A stretch of 64,000 nucleotides of DNA from Venatoribacter pacificus (GTDB taxonomy: Bacteria; Pseudomonadota; Gammaproteobacteria; Pseudomonadales; Oceanobacteraceae): assembly GCF_025318105.1 (NCBI RefSeq), contig NZ_JAOANI010000015.1:248001-312000 (forward strand), given 5' to 3'. Positions 24,523-33,126 of the stretch are shown piece after piece. Made by a program: the position numbers and the translations under genes. Below the pieces are notes generated by a model that worked only from the letters and a program-made list of their open reading frames with translations, was not told the origin of the DNA and made no database searches. Within the stretch, counting starts at the first letter, position 1. Every line of letters starts with the position of its first letter.

Positions 24523-24849
24523 CTACTCTCTGCCCTTTCCCGGAACATCCATAAACTTAAAACTCACCCACAATAAGCACAAAAAAATCACCGGCAAAAC
24601 CTCTACTATCAGCGAATATTCACCGCTGATTCCACCATCCGCTTCACTCAATTTATAACAACTAAAAAAAACCAGCGGATACAGCAGCGTTCCCCACAGA
24701 AAGAACGTGTTCATCAGGCGGTTAAACAGGGGAATTTTTATGCCGGGCTTACTGGCCAAGCCCATCAGGCTCGCCACCGCCATAAAAGGATACGCCAGCA
24801 AGGGTAAGGCACCGGCGGTGAGGAAAATAATTCTGAGCAGTTCATCCAT
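24523..24849 (-). CDS. Small three-helix membrane protein of unknown function
   Basis: A 108-residue protein with three hydrophobic segments: LLRIIFLTAGALPLLAYPFM, NTFFLWGTLLYPLVFFSCYKL and LIVEVLPVIFLCLLWVSFKFM. No family is recognised. Codon use and clean initiation by ATG near TATAACTC are unremarkable. It is isolated between repeats and a thioesterase gene. A real gene is likely because the hydrophobic pattern runs through the whole frame. Confidence 0.6.
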   Translation of the reverse strand: MDELLRIIFLTAGALPLLAYPFMAVASLMGLASKPGIKIPLFNRLMNTFFLWGTLLYPLVFFSCYKLSEADGGISGEYSLIVEVLPVIFLCLLWVSFKFMDVPGKGRE

Positions 24850-24937
24850 GAGTTATATCCTGTGGGTTGAATACTGCCTGATATTAATCAGGCAGTAAGG
24901 CCGGAATCAGCACACTGTCAGCCGAATATCAAAGATA

Positions 24938-25429
24938 TCAGCCGCACAGATAGGTACCGGTACCCACTGCGATTAACAGCCCTTCTTCGTTATGAAATTC
25001 CATGCGCGTTACGGCCACTTTATTGCCGATACGCAGCAGGGTTGCACTGGCAATAAATTCTTTGCCTTTGCCGGGGTGGAGAAAATCCACACGCATATCA
25101 ATGGTGCCGAGTTTGGCCAGTTGTTTCGGCCGGTCTTCTTTCGGGATTTCATTTTTATGCATGCGCTGCCAGGTCGCGATTAACGCCATGGCGCCGCCGG
25201 TTACATCGAGCGCGGTAGAAATTGCGCCGCCATGCAGAATGCCCTGCAGCCAGTTACCGACCAGATCGTCGCGCATATTCATGCTGAATTCACAGCGGGT
25301 ATCGCTGAGCAGTTTCGGTTTAAGGCCAAGCAGTTTGTTAAACGGAATCTGGTCGAGAAAATTCATCGCCAGTGTCAGCTCGGTTTTGCTGAAACCTTCA
25401 GCTTGTGTGGTCATGCCCTCTGCGGTCAT
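24938..25429 (-). CDS. Hot-dog fold acyl-CoA thioesterase (YigI/PaaI-like)
   Basis: A 163-residue protein. The core is typical of 4HBT/PaaI-type thioesterases: FNKLLGLKPKLLSDTRCEFSMNMRDDLVGNW, then LQGILHGGAISTALDVTGGAMAL with the catalytic-site HGG and Asp, and KLGTIDMRVDFLHPGKGKEFIASATLLRIGNKVAVTRMEF. The predicted role is hydrolysis of medium or long acyl-CoA. AGGGGC precedes ATG 25429; an in-frame ATG at 25492 lacks support. It lies upstream-to-downstream with two lipid-type hydrolases on the same strand. Confidence 0.85.
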   Translation of the reverse strand: MTAEGMTTQAEGFSKTELTLAMNFLDQIPFNKLLGLKPKLLSDTRCEFSMNMRDDLVGNWLQGILHGGAISTALDVTGGAMALIATWQRMHKNEIPKEDRPKQLAKLGTIDMRVDFLHPGKGKEFIASATLLRIGNKVAVTRMEFHNEEGLLIAVGTGTYLCG

Positions 25430-25543
25430 GAAGTGCCCCTTTGTCTTTATTGTTATGACTCGCCCGCCAGAACAGCTTGGCGGGCAGGGCATTGTTCACA
25501 GAGGACAGAGGGGAGTCAAAGTATTCGGTGCAAAATAACGTGT

Positions 25544-26479
25544 TCAGCCGGCTTCTGCTTCGGCACGCTGTGCCGCCGGAGAGCGGGCGATATAAGCCAG
25601 TGCCTGGGCGGTATCACCTTCGGTAATCGGGTGAAAACGCGGTGACAGCCAGCGCAGCGTGGCCTTTACCAGAAAGCTGAAGCTCGGTACGTGGTCGGTG
25701 TTGCGGCCACAGCGCTCCATTTTCCGGGTCATTTTCAGCCAGCCCCAGCGACCGATTTTCCGCACTTCTGCATCTTTATCCTGCGCTGCGAGAAAGCGCG
25801 TACCGGTAAAGACAAAATACACGAACAACGGAAATACAAAGGCCATTAACAACTGGCGGCTGAGGTAAAAACCGATGCGGGTTTTGCACAGATGGCGGTG
25901 CAGGTCGTAAGCCACGGTGCGGTGTTCAACCTCTTCGGCCAGATGCCATTTAAACAGGTCAGCCATCACCGGGTCGGCTTTATTCCAGCTGGTGTTATCC
26001 ATCGCCCATTGGCCAAGAATACCGGTGAAGTGCTCCACCGCACCGATAATACCCACGCGGGTTATCAGCCAGGAGCGCTCGAACATCTTCAGCTGCAGAA
26101 ACTTCTGCCCCAGCGGCTCATCACCCAGCAGGGTTTTAAACAGAAAGCGCACGCGCTGCAAAAAAGGTTCGCAGTCTATCTCGTGCCGGTTCAGATATTT
26201 TTGCGCCGCGCTGTGTACGCGCGAGTGCACCGCTTCCTGACGGATAAAACCTTCAACATCGGCACGCAGTTCAGCGTCGTTTACCAGTGGCAGCGCTTTG
26301 TTATAGACACGGCAGAACCACAGCTCGCCTTCCGGCAGCAGCAGGTGGATGGCGTTGGTCATATACGAAGCCAGCGCGTCACCGGGAATCCAGTGCAGCG
26401 GAGTCTGTTCCAGATCAAAGCGCACTTTGCGCGCTTTCAGTTCGTGGCGCCCGGTGTTATTGGACGTGGCATTGTTCAT
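25544..26479 (-). CDS. Predicted metal-dependent hydrolase (PF10118, ferritin-like)
   Basis: A 311-residue protein of the family of bacterial predicted metal-dependent hydrolases with a ferritin-like helical fold. Candidate metal ligands are in EGFIRQEAVHSRVH (E-x-x-H), IGAVEHFTGILG (E-H) and WHLAEEVEHRTVAYD (E-E-x-E-H), matching a di-metal four-helix site. There is a hydrophobic segment (LLMAFVFPLFVYFVFTG). ATG 26479 follows AGGAG by 6 nt; the GTG at 26500 does not. It starts just downstream of the alpha/beta hydrolase stop, so the two are probably cotranscribed. The family is frequent in hydrocarbon-degrading and mycobacterial genomes; the reaction is unknown. Confidence 0.82.
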   Translation of the reverse strand: MNNATSNNTGRHELKARKVRFDLEQTPLHWIPGDALASYMTNAIHLLLPEGELWFCRVYNKALPLVNDAELRADVEGFIRQEAVHSRVHSAAQKYLNRHEIDCEPFLQRVRFLFKTLLGDEPLGQKFLQLKMFERSWLITRVGIIGAVEHFTGILGQWAMDNTSWNKADPVMADLFKWHLAEEVEHRTVAYDLHRHLCKTRIGFYLSRQLLMAFVFPLFVYFVFTGTRFLAAQDKDAEVRKIGRWGWLKMTRKMERCGRNTDHVPSFSFLVKATLRWLSPRFHPITEGDTAQALAYIARSPAAQRAEAEAG

Positions 26480-26496
26480 ATCAGGCTCCTGTATAT

Positions 26497-27465
26497 TCAC
26501 GCTTGTTCGGGCTGCTGCGCGGCAGAAAATGGCGAGGAAGAAACTGCAGATACCCGCACGGCACGCAGTGCGCTGTCTTCCTGATTGCTGTCGATGGTGT
26601 GGGCAAAATCAGCAATCCATTGCGCCACCTGTGGCGCATGGGTAAGCAGCACCCAATGGGTGGCGTCGATATCGCGGCGGTACAAATGTTCAACCCAGTC
26701 TGTTAATTCGCTGAACAACTGAGTGCCAACATAGTTGTCACCGGTCGGTACAATCAGCTGCACCGGGCAATGTGCCACACGCTGTTCGGGGCGGAACATT
26801 TTGTTCATAAAGTTAGCGCGGTACAGACGCACACCAATGGCACCGTCATCACGCTGGGTTGGGTTGGCTTCCGGCTCTTTAACCCCTTCACGCAGGCGCA
26901 GATAAGCCGGCCAGACTTTGGCAAGCCCCGTACGCCACATCAGCGGCGCCAGCAGCGGCAACTGGAAAAAAACGATGTACCAGCTGCTGAATAACTGACG
27001 GACGGCCTTGCTGATATTGCTGAATGACGTGGAGAACAGGTGCTTACGCATCCAGAATCCCATGTGGTCGAGACAAGGCCCCGACACGCTGGAAAATGAA
27101 GCAATCCGGCCTTTTAAAGCATCCGTGGTAACCGATTCCCAGCTCTGAATGGAACCCCAGTCATGCGCCGCCAGATGAAACCTGCGGCCCGGAATCAGCG
27201 TATCCACCACCGCCTGAAGATCCTGCGCCAGCAGTGGCATGCGGTAATCGGCGGTTTTCTGCGGTTTGTCAGACTGACCGGCACCGCGTACGTCATAAGC
27301 AATCACATAAAACTGCTGCGCCAGACGCTCGGCCACCGCATCCCAGACGCTGTGGTTATCGGGATAGCCATGCACCAGCACCAGCGCCGGGTTGGCCGGT
27401 TCGCCGCGGGTCAGGGCGTGCAGGCGCACAGGGCCCGACTGAATAATGTGTGTTGTCACTGTCAT
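26497..27465 (-). CDS. Alpha/beta hydrolase (epoxide hydrolase/dehalogenase-like)
   Basis: A 322-residue alpha/beta hydrolase. The oxyanion loop is VHGYPDN, the nucleophile elbow HLAAHDWGS has aspartate as nucleophile (as in epoxide hydrolases and haloalkane dehalogenases), and a C-terminal DATHWVLLTHAP supplies the candidate histidine. A cap domain with several aromatic/proline-rich helices lies between. CAGGAA precedes ATG 27465. It precedes the PF10118 gene by about 17 bp. A short-chain dehydrogenase fusion seen in some relatives is absent. Substrate unknown. Confidence 0.85.
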   Translation of the reverse strand: MTVTTHIIQSGPVRLHALTRGEPANPALVLVHGYPDNHSVWDAVAERLAQQFYVIAYDVRGAGQSDKPQKTADYRMPLLAQDLQAVVDTLIPGRRFHLAAHDWGSIQSWESVTTDALKGRIASFSSVSGPCLDHMGFWMRKHLFSTSFSNISKAVRQLFSSWYIVFFQLPLLAPLMWRTGLAKVWPAYLRLREGVKEPEANPTQRDDGAIGVRLYRANFMNKMFRPEQRVAHCPVQLIVPTGDNYVGTQLFSELTDWVEHLYRRDIDATHWVLLTHAPQVAQWIADFAHTIDSNQEDSALRAVRVSAVSSSPFSAAQQPEQA

Positions 27466-27871
27466 AGCGATTCCTGGATTTTTGTTTTTTTCAGGCGAGA
27501 ACGCGCTCAGAGTATCGACGCAAACTAACAAACAACCCGGCCTGTGATGCAGGTTCGCCAGCGCCAATTTTGTCGGACAATACTGGCCTGCCTGACACTG
27601 CACGCATCATTCACTCATATCATTCACGCACGTAAAAACGACGACGGTGGTGCCAATAGCAAATGGCGTGTTTGCATAAAAGCTTCATAATTGCCCGGCA
27701 TACTGCGCAGCACTTTACGGAAGGCAGAAAATCTGCAGAAATCCGCTGTTTAGCGCTAAGGCATCAACGCTGTGTTTATGAGCCACCACTCAATAAAGTT
27801 GCGTTATATCAGCACCGATTCAGCTACAATTGGCATACTTTTCATTTCCCTTCCCGATCAGGAGATTCCTC

Positions 27872-28882
27872 ATGGCTTTCAGCGATGCTCAACGCTTTTT
27901 CCCGGAAACCCGCCTGCGCCGTAACCGCCGCGACAATTTTTCCCGCCGCCTGATGCGTGAAACTCAGTTAACGGTCGACAGCCTGATTTATCCGATGTTT
28001 GTGCTGGAAGGTCATCAGGAACGCGAAGCCATTGCCTCAATGCCGGGGATTGATCGCCTGTCCATCGACCTGATGGTGGCTGAAGTTAAGCACCTGTATA
28101 AGCTGGGTATTCCGGCGGTTGCCCTGTTTCCGGTAACGCCAGCCAGCGCTAAATCCGAATTTGCCGAAGAAGCCTTTAACCCGAATGGCCTGTTACAACG
28201 TGCCGTGCGGGCGATTAAAGATGCGGTACCGGAAATGGGCGTGATTACCGACGTTGCCCTCGATCCGTTCACCCTCAACGGCCAGGACGGCATCACCGAT
28301 CATGACGGTTATGTGCTGAACGACCGCACGGTAGAAACCCTGGTGCAACAGGCGCTGTCTCATGCGGAAGCCGGTGCCGATATCGTTGCCCCATCCGACA
28401 TGATGGATGGCCGTATCGGTGATGTCCGTCAGGCGCTGGAAGAAGAAAGCTTTGTAAACACCCGCATCATGGCGTACTCAGCCAAATACGCTTCCGCTTA
28501 TTACGGCCCCTTCCGCGATGCTCTGGGCACGGCGGCCAGCCTTGGCAAAGCCGATAAAAAAACCTACCAGATGGACCCGGCCAACAGCAACGAAGCGCTG
28601 CACGAAGTGGCCATGGATCTGGCCGAAGGCGCCGACATGGTGATGATTAAACCGGGCATGCCGTATCTGGATATCGTCCGTCGGGTAAAAGATGAATTTC
28701 AGGTACCAACCTTTGTTTATCAGGTGAGTGGTGAGTACGCCATGCACAAAGCCGCTGCACAAAATGGCTGGCTGGATGATAACGCTGTGATGGCCGAATC
28801 CCTGATGTGTATGAAGCGTGCCGGAGCCGATGGCATTCTCACCTATTTTGCCAAGCAATATGCAGAGTGGATTAACAAGTAA
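27872..28882 (+). CDS. hemB: Delta-aminolevulinic acid dehydratase (porphobilinogen synthase)
   Basis: A 336-residue heme-pathway enzyme that condenses two 5-aminolevulinate molecules to porphobilinogen. The two Schiff-base lysines are in MAYSAKYASAYYGPFR and MIKPGMPYLD. The metal site reads TDVALDPFTLNGQDG, lacking the three cysteines of the zinc enzymes, so it belongs to the magnesium-type group found in pseudomonads. ATG 27872 follows CAGGAG closely. Upstream 270 bp are free for its promoter; ppk1 follows 33 bp later on the same strand. Confidence 0.97.
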   Translation: MAFSDAQRFFPETRLRRNRRDNFSRRLMRETQLTVDSLIYPMFVLEGHQEREAIASMPGIDRLSIDLMVAEVKHLYKLGIPAVALFPVTPASAKSEFAEEAFNPNGLLQRAVRAIKDAVPEMGVITDVALDPFTLNGQDGITDHDGYVLNDRTVETLVQQALSHAEAGADIVAPSDMMDGRIGDVRQALEEESFVNTRIMAYSAKYASAYYGPFRDALGTAASLGKADKKTYQMDPANSNEALHEVAMDLAEGADMVMIKPGMPYLDIVRRVKDEFQVPTFVYQVSGEYAMHKAAAQNGWLDDNAVMAESLMCMKRAGADGILTYFAKQYAEWINK

Positions 28883-28915
28883 TACAGGCTTAATTAAAGC
28901 AGACAGGATGAAGCA

Positions 28916-31012
28916 ATGAGTGACGCAGCCGCAGAAAAAGCCATCGATTTAAGCAGCAGCGAATATTATATAAACCGCGAATTAAGCCATTTGCAGTTTA
29001 ATATTCGTGTATTGGAACAAGCACTTGACGATAGCTACCCATTACTGGAACGGCTGTTTTTTCTGTGCATTTTCAGTAAAAACCTCGATGAATTTTATGA
29101 GGTTCGCGTCGCCAACCTGACTCAACAGTTAACCTTCGCGCGCGAGCAAACCGGTGCCGATGGCATGCACCCGCAACAGGTTTTAAGCAGCATTCATGCA
29201 TTGTGCAGCGCAACGGTTGAGCGCCAGTATGAAATCCTGAATGACACCTTGTTGCCGGCCCTGGAAAAAGAAAATATTCATTTCTTACGTCGTGCCGACT
29301 GGAGTGAAGATCAGCGCAGTTGGGTTCGGGCGTATTTTGAAGACAGCATTCAGCCGTTAATCAGCCCGATTGGTCTTGATCCTTCGCACCCGTTTCCACG
29401 ACTGGTGAATAAAAGCCTGAATTTTATTGTCGCCCTCGAAGGCAAAGACGCGTTTGGCCGCGAAACCGGTCTGGCGCTGATTCCGGCACCACGTTCTCTG
29501 CCACGGATTATCCGCGTACCGGATGACATAACCAAAGGCGGCGATAATTTTATTTTCCTGTCGTCCATGATTCATGAATACGCCGACGAACTGTTCCCCG
29601 GCATGACGGTAAAAGGCTGTTACCAGTTCCGCGTAACCCGTAACGCCGACCTTGAAATTGACCACGACGATACCGCTGACCTGGCATCGGCATTAGAAGA
29701 CGAATTGCATTCGCGAAACTTTGGCGAAGAGATGCGTTTGGAAGTGGCCGATAATTGCCCGGAAGAGCTGGCGAATTTTTTGCTGAAGCAATTCACTCTG
29801 GATACCACCGACCTGTACCGCGTTAACGGGCCGGTTAATCTGGGCCGCCTGATTGAAGTGATCAGCCAGATTTCACGACCAGACCTGCAATACACTCCGT
29901 TTACTCCGGGTCTGCCGAAGAACATTAACTTCAACAAAAGTATTTTCGAAAGCATCCGCGATAAAGATACGCTGCTGCTGCATCCGTTTGAGTCTTTTAC
30001 GCCGGTGGTCGATCTGCTGCGTGAAGCAGCCAAAGATCCTAACGTACGTGCGATTAAACAGACCCTGTATCGCACCGGGGCAAAATCAGAGATTGTAAAC
30101 GCTCTGGTGGATGCCGCGCGTAACGGCAAAGAAGTGACCGTGGTTATTGAACTGCGCGCGCGCTTTGACGAAGAAGAAAACCTCTATCTCGCCAACCGCT
30201 TACAGGAAGCCGGTGCGGTGGTGGTCTACGGTGTGGTGGGTTATAAAACCCACGCCAAGATGATGCTGATTGTGCGCAAAGAAGGCGACAAATATAAACG
30301 CTATGTGCATTTGGGTACCGGTAATTATCATGCCGGGAATGCCCGTGCCTATACCGATTACAGCTTCCTCACCGGCGATGATTCCATCGGTGAAGACGTA
30401 CACAAAGTTTTTCAGCAATTAACCGGAATGGGCGAAGCGCTGCGCATTAAAAAATTATTCCATGCGCCGTTTACCCTGCATAAAAAACTGATTGAACTGG
30501 TGGACCGTGAACGTTCCCATGCCGAAGCCGGAAAACCTTCCTTAATCCGCATGAAAGCCAACGGACTGACCGAGCCGAAGTTAATCCGCGCGCTGTATAA
30601 AGCCTCGCAGGCCGGAGTAAAAGTAGAGCTGATTATCCGTGGTATGTGCTGTTTACGTCCGGGCGTAGAAGGTGTGTCGGAGAATATCCGTGTACGTTCT
30701 ATTATTGGTCGCTTTCTTGAACACTCACGCGTTTATTATTTTCTGAATAACGGCAAAGATGAAATCTACGCCGGCAGCGCCGACCTGATGGAGCGTAACT
30801 TATTACGCCGGGTAGAAACGGCTTTCCCGATTGAAACCAGCAAACTGAAAGAGCGTATGAAAAGCGAACTGGAAGTGTACATGCTGGATAACTGCCAGGC
30901 CTGGGATTTACAACCCGATGGCAGTTATATACGCGCGCAACCTGCAGAAGGTGAAGATATGGTGAAGGCACAGGCGATTCTGCTGGAAACACTGGCAGCA
31001 AGCTCATCGTAA
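28916..31012 (+). CDS. ppk1: Polyphosphate kinase 1
   Basis: A 698-residue enzyme that makes inorganic polyphosphate from ATP. The four-domain family pattern is complete: N-terminal YINRELSHLQFNIRVLEQA, head domain SKNLDEFYEVRVANL, the first phospholipase-D-like domain with FESFTPVVDLLREAAKDPNV and KTHAKMML, and the autophosphorylated histidine (residue 465) in YVHLGTGNYH. It is preceded by hemB and ended by a strong terminator. The matching exopolyphosphatase gene (ppx) is about 10 kb away in this window. Confidence 0.97.
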   Translation: MSDAAAEKAIDLSSSEYYINRELSHLQFNIRVLEQALDDSYPLLERLFFLCIFSKNLDEFYEVRVANLTQQLTFAREQTGADGMHPQQVLSSIHALCSATVERQYEILNDTLLPALEKENIHFLRRADWSEDQRSWVRAYFEDSIQPLISPIGLDPSHPFPRLVNKSLNFIVALEGKDAFGRETGLALIPAPRSLPRIIRVPDDITKGGDNFIFLSSMIHEYADELFPGMTVKGCYQFRVTRNADLEIDHDDTADLASALEDELHSRNFGEEMRLEVADNCPEELANFLLKQFTLDTTDLYRVNGPVNLGRLIEVISQISRPDLQYTPFTPGLPKNINFNKSIFESIRDKDTLLLHPFESFTPVVDLLREAAKDPNVRAIKQTLYRTGAKSEIVNALVDAARNGKEVTVVIELRARFDEEENLYLANRLQEAGAVVVYGVVGYKTHAKMMLIVRKEGDKYKRYVHLGTGNYHAGNARAYTDYSFLTGDDSIGEDVHKVFQQLTGMGEALRIKKLFHAPFTLHKKLIELVDRERSHAEAGKPSLIRMKANGLTEPKLIRALYKASQAGVKVELIIRGMCCLRPGVEGVSENIRVRSIIGRFLEHSRVYYFLNNGKDEIYAGSADLMERNLLRRVETAFPIETSKLKERMKSELEVYMLDNCQAWDLQPDGSYIRAQPAEGEDMVKAQAILLETLAASSS

Positions 31013-31033
31013 GCAATTCCGTTTAGCATTGAT

Positions 31034-31065
31034 AAAAAAAGAGCTTCTGTTGAAGCTCTTTTTTT
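31034..31065. terminator. Rho-independent terminator after ppk1
   Basis: A 14-bp stem including flanking A and T runs (31034-31047 with 31052-31065) and a 4-base loop. A-run and T-run on both sides make it bidirectional, serving ppk1 and the convergent outer-membrane operon. Confidence 0.92.
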
Positions 31066-31111
31066 ATGCCCTGGTTTACAGAAGCTGTTACAGAGGAAAT
31101 TACCGTAAAAG

Positions 31112-32323
31112 TTACAGCGAAAAATCCCGCCTTAAAGTCAGCATCAAACGATCCTGATTATCAAACTGACCAAACTGCGTATCGTCTTTACCATCAAAGG
31201 AAACAGCGGCGAAGCCGACTTTCCACTGCGGTAAAAATTCATAGTTTACGGTTGCGCGCCATAACTGGCTGCTGTCGTCGACCCAGTTAACCAGCCATAA
31301 CAGTCCGGTGGTTAAGCGGTATCGGCTCCAGTTTTTTTCCACCGACACTGACGATTCCCAAACATCATCATGATTGCTTTCTTCGTCGTACCAGTGGGTC
31401 GTCGCCAGCTGCAGGTTCCAGGTCCATTCATTTTCCACCCGGTCAAATCCGAGCAGTGCCGAGGTACGGCTGCTGTCTTCAATACCTGCCGCAGTCTGCC
31501 GTCCTTCGCGCAGATAATGCGCAATATCGCTGCGTAATACCCAGTCACCCATGGGGCGCGCCAGTGATGTGCCAACCATGTCGCGCTCTGGCTGTTCGCG
31601 TACCAGCTGCGCATTTTCAAAGGTCAGCATTTCATCCGCATGATAGCCATGAAAAGCGTACAGTTCGATATCGTTGCCCGACCAGAATATTTTTCCGCGC
31701 CAGCCGATATCCACCCCACTGCCTTCTTCGTTGACTGCGGGTAAAGTCGCGGGCATACCATTGGCCGCAAAGTCACTGCCGGCCGGTGCCAGGCGGGTCG
31801 CTTTGCGTTGTGCGGCAATAATCAGCTGCTGTTCCCAGACATCACCAAAATAATCGGCAATTAACATGCCGCGCGGCTGCCGCCCAAGTGAATAATTATC
31901 GAAATAAGGTAAAAGAAATTCGCGCAGGTCGAGTGGGTTCCAGACATCCACAATGCGAAAATAATCTGCCCGCCCCCAGGCCTGTTGCTGCTTACCGGCA
32001 CGGATTTCAAAACGGTCGGCCGACCAGGTCAGGTAGAGTTCACGCAGTTCCGCATCACTGCGCATTTCATCCCGTACCTTGTCTTCGGCATCGTCATACT
32101 GGCTGCGGTAACGCCCCATTAAAATAGCGTTGGTTTTTAACCGGCCGTTGTTTATCTGCCCTTCCAGCAAACCTTCATATCGCTGCCCAAGATCGTCGCC
32201 GGCTTCGTTACCGGCGCGTTCCTGTTGACGTATTTCTGCATGACCTTTACCGCTGAAGGACGGTGCAGCAAGCGCTGCACCATTAACCAGCAACAGCGCC
32301 AACAAAAGCTGAATCCGAACCAT
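31112..32323 (-). CDS. DUF1302-like outer-membrane beta-barrel, last gene of MMPL operon
   Basis: A 403-residue protein with signal peptide (MVRIQLLLALLLVNGAALAAP) followed by an all-beta region with alternating amphipathic strands: LYLTWSADRFEIRAGKQQQAWGRADYFRIVDVWNPLDLREFL is the hallmark block of DUF1302/alginate-export-like barrels. The C-terminus ends RDFSL. Its ATG overlaps the stop of the LolA-like gene by one base. In related clusters such barrels accompany an MMPL transporter and a LolA-like protein and are thought to place or pass a lipid-like product at the outer membrane. Substrate unknown. Confidence 0.82.
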   Translation of the reverse strand: MVRIQLLLALLLVNGAALAAPSFSGKGHAEIRQQERAGNEAGDDLGQRYEGLLEGQINNGRLKTNAILMGRYRSQYDDAEDKVRDEMRSDAELRELYLTWSADRFEIRAGKQQQAWGRADYFRIVDVWNPLDLREFLLPYFDNYSLGRQPRGMLIADYFGDVWEQQLIIAAQRKATRLAPAGSDFAANGMPATLPAVNEEGSGVDIGWRGKIFWSGNDIELYAFHGYHADEMLTFENAQLVREQPERDMVGTSLARPMGDWVLRSDIAHYLREGRQTAAGIEDSSRTSALLGFDRVENEWTWNLQLATTHWYDEESNHDDVWESSVSVEKNWSRYRLTTGLLWLVNWVDDSSQLWRATVNYEFLPQWKVGFAAVSFDGKDDTQFGQFDNQDRLMLTLRRDFSL

Positions 32324-33126
32324 TACTGAATCCCGCTGCGCAGCGTACGCTCATTAAACAGCCGTTCGGCAATGCCAACGTTGTAGGTTGTTTCTTTGCG
32401 CAATAAGCGGGTAAAGCCCCCTTCCACATGATTGGTCATCACCGCTTCGGTCACGGTCCAGTAGCCATCAATTTCTTTCAGACCTGTGACTTCAAAGGTT
32501 TTGATATGACGGCCTTCACGATAAAACTCATCGCGCATAATCAGCTGCCGCTCAGCATCAACAAAAATTTCGCGCTGGCTGTATCCGGTACGCGGATTTT
32601 CCAGACCATTGGCCGTATGTGCGGCAATTTTGTGCAGCGTGCGACCGTTTATTTCTACCGTACCCTGATCTTCATAGAGATAATCACCGACGCGCAGTCG
32701 TTCGATATCAGCGAAGGAAAAATCGGTACCGAGAAACGGGCCTTCTTTCGAGTTAGTCGCAATACGGCGTGACTGACGCAGCGCGGGCAGATACAGCCAC
32801 TGATCATCGTCTTTGCCGCTGGCTTCTTCGTAGCTGAACATCAGAATACCGGTACCGGCAGTATCCGCCGGGGCGGTGAAATACAGCACGGCTTTACGCT
32901 CGGCACCGAATTTTTTTTCCAGCATTAACAATTCGCGCTCACGCACAAAACCATCACTCATGGTCTGTTCCAGAATCATGCGTGAACGACGGTCATCGCC
33001 GTCGTCACGATCACGTACCTGTTCCAGCAGCACTTCCGGTTTAATGCTTTTTTCACTGACGGCAAAGGCCGGCAGCATGGTCAGGCTCAACAGCGTAAGC
33101 GCTGCACTTTTCAGCAGTAATTTCAT
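32323..33126 (-). CDS. LolA-like outer-membrane lipoprotein-sorting protein (PF17131 type)
   Basis: A 267-residue periplasmic protein with signal peptide (MKLLLKSAALTLLSLTMLPAFA). The mature domain fits the LolA_like family that is found beside MMPL transporters: RDDGDDRRSRMILEQTMSDGF, LYFTAPADTAGTGILMFSYEE, DQWLYLPALRQSRRIATNSKEGPFLGTDFSFADIE, GYWTVTEAVMTNHVEGG. The half-barrel fold is expected to carry a lipid moiety across the periplasm. ATG 33126 overlaps the preceding stop by one base (TAATG), as does its stop with the next start: translation is coupled through three genes. Confidence 0.88.
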   Translation of the reverse strand: MKLLLKSAALTLLSLTMLPAFAVSEKSIKPEVLLEQVRDRDDGDDRRSRMILEQTMSDGFVRERELLMLEKKFGAERKAVLYFTAPADTAGTGILMFSYEEASGKDDDQWLYLPALRQSRRIATNSKEGPFLGTDFSFADIERLRVGDYLYEDQGTVEINGRTLHKIAAHTANGLENPRTGYSQREIFVDAERQLIMRDEFYREGRHIKTFEVTGLKEIDGYWTVTEAVMTNHVEGGFTRLLRKETTYNVGIAERLFNERTLRSGIQ

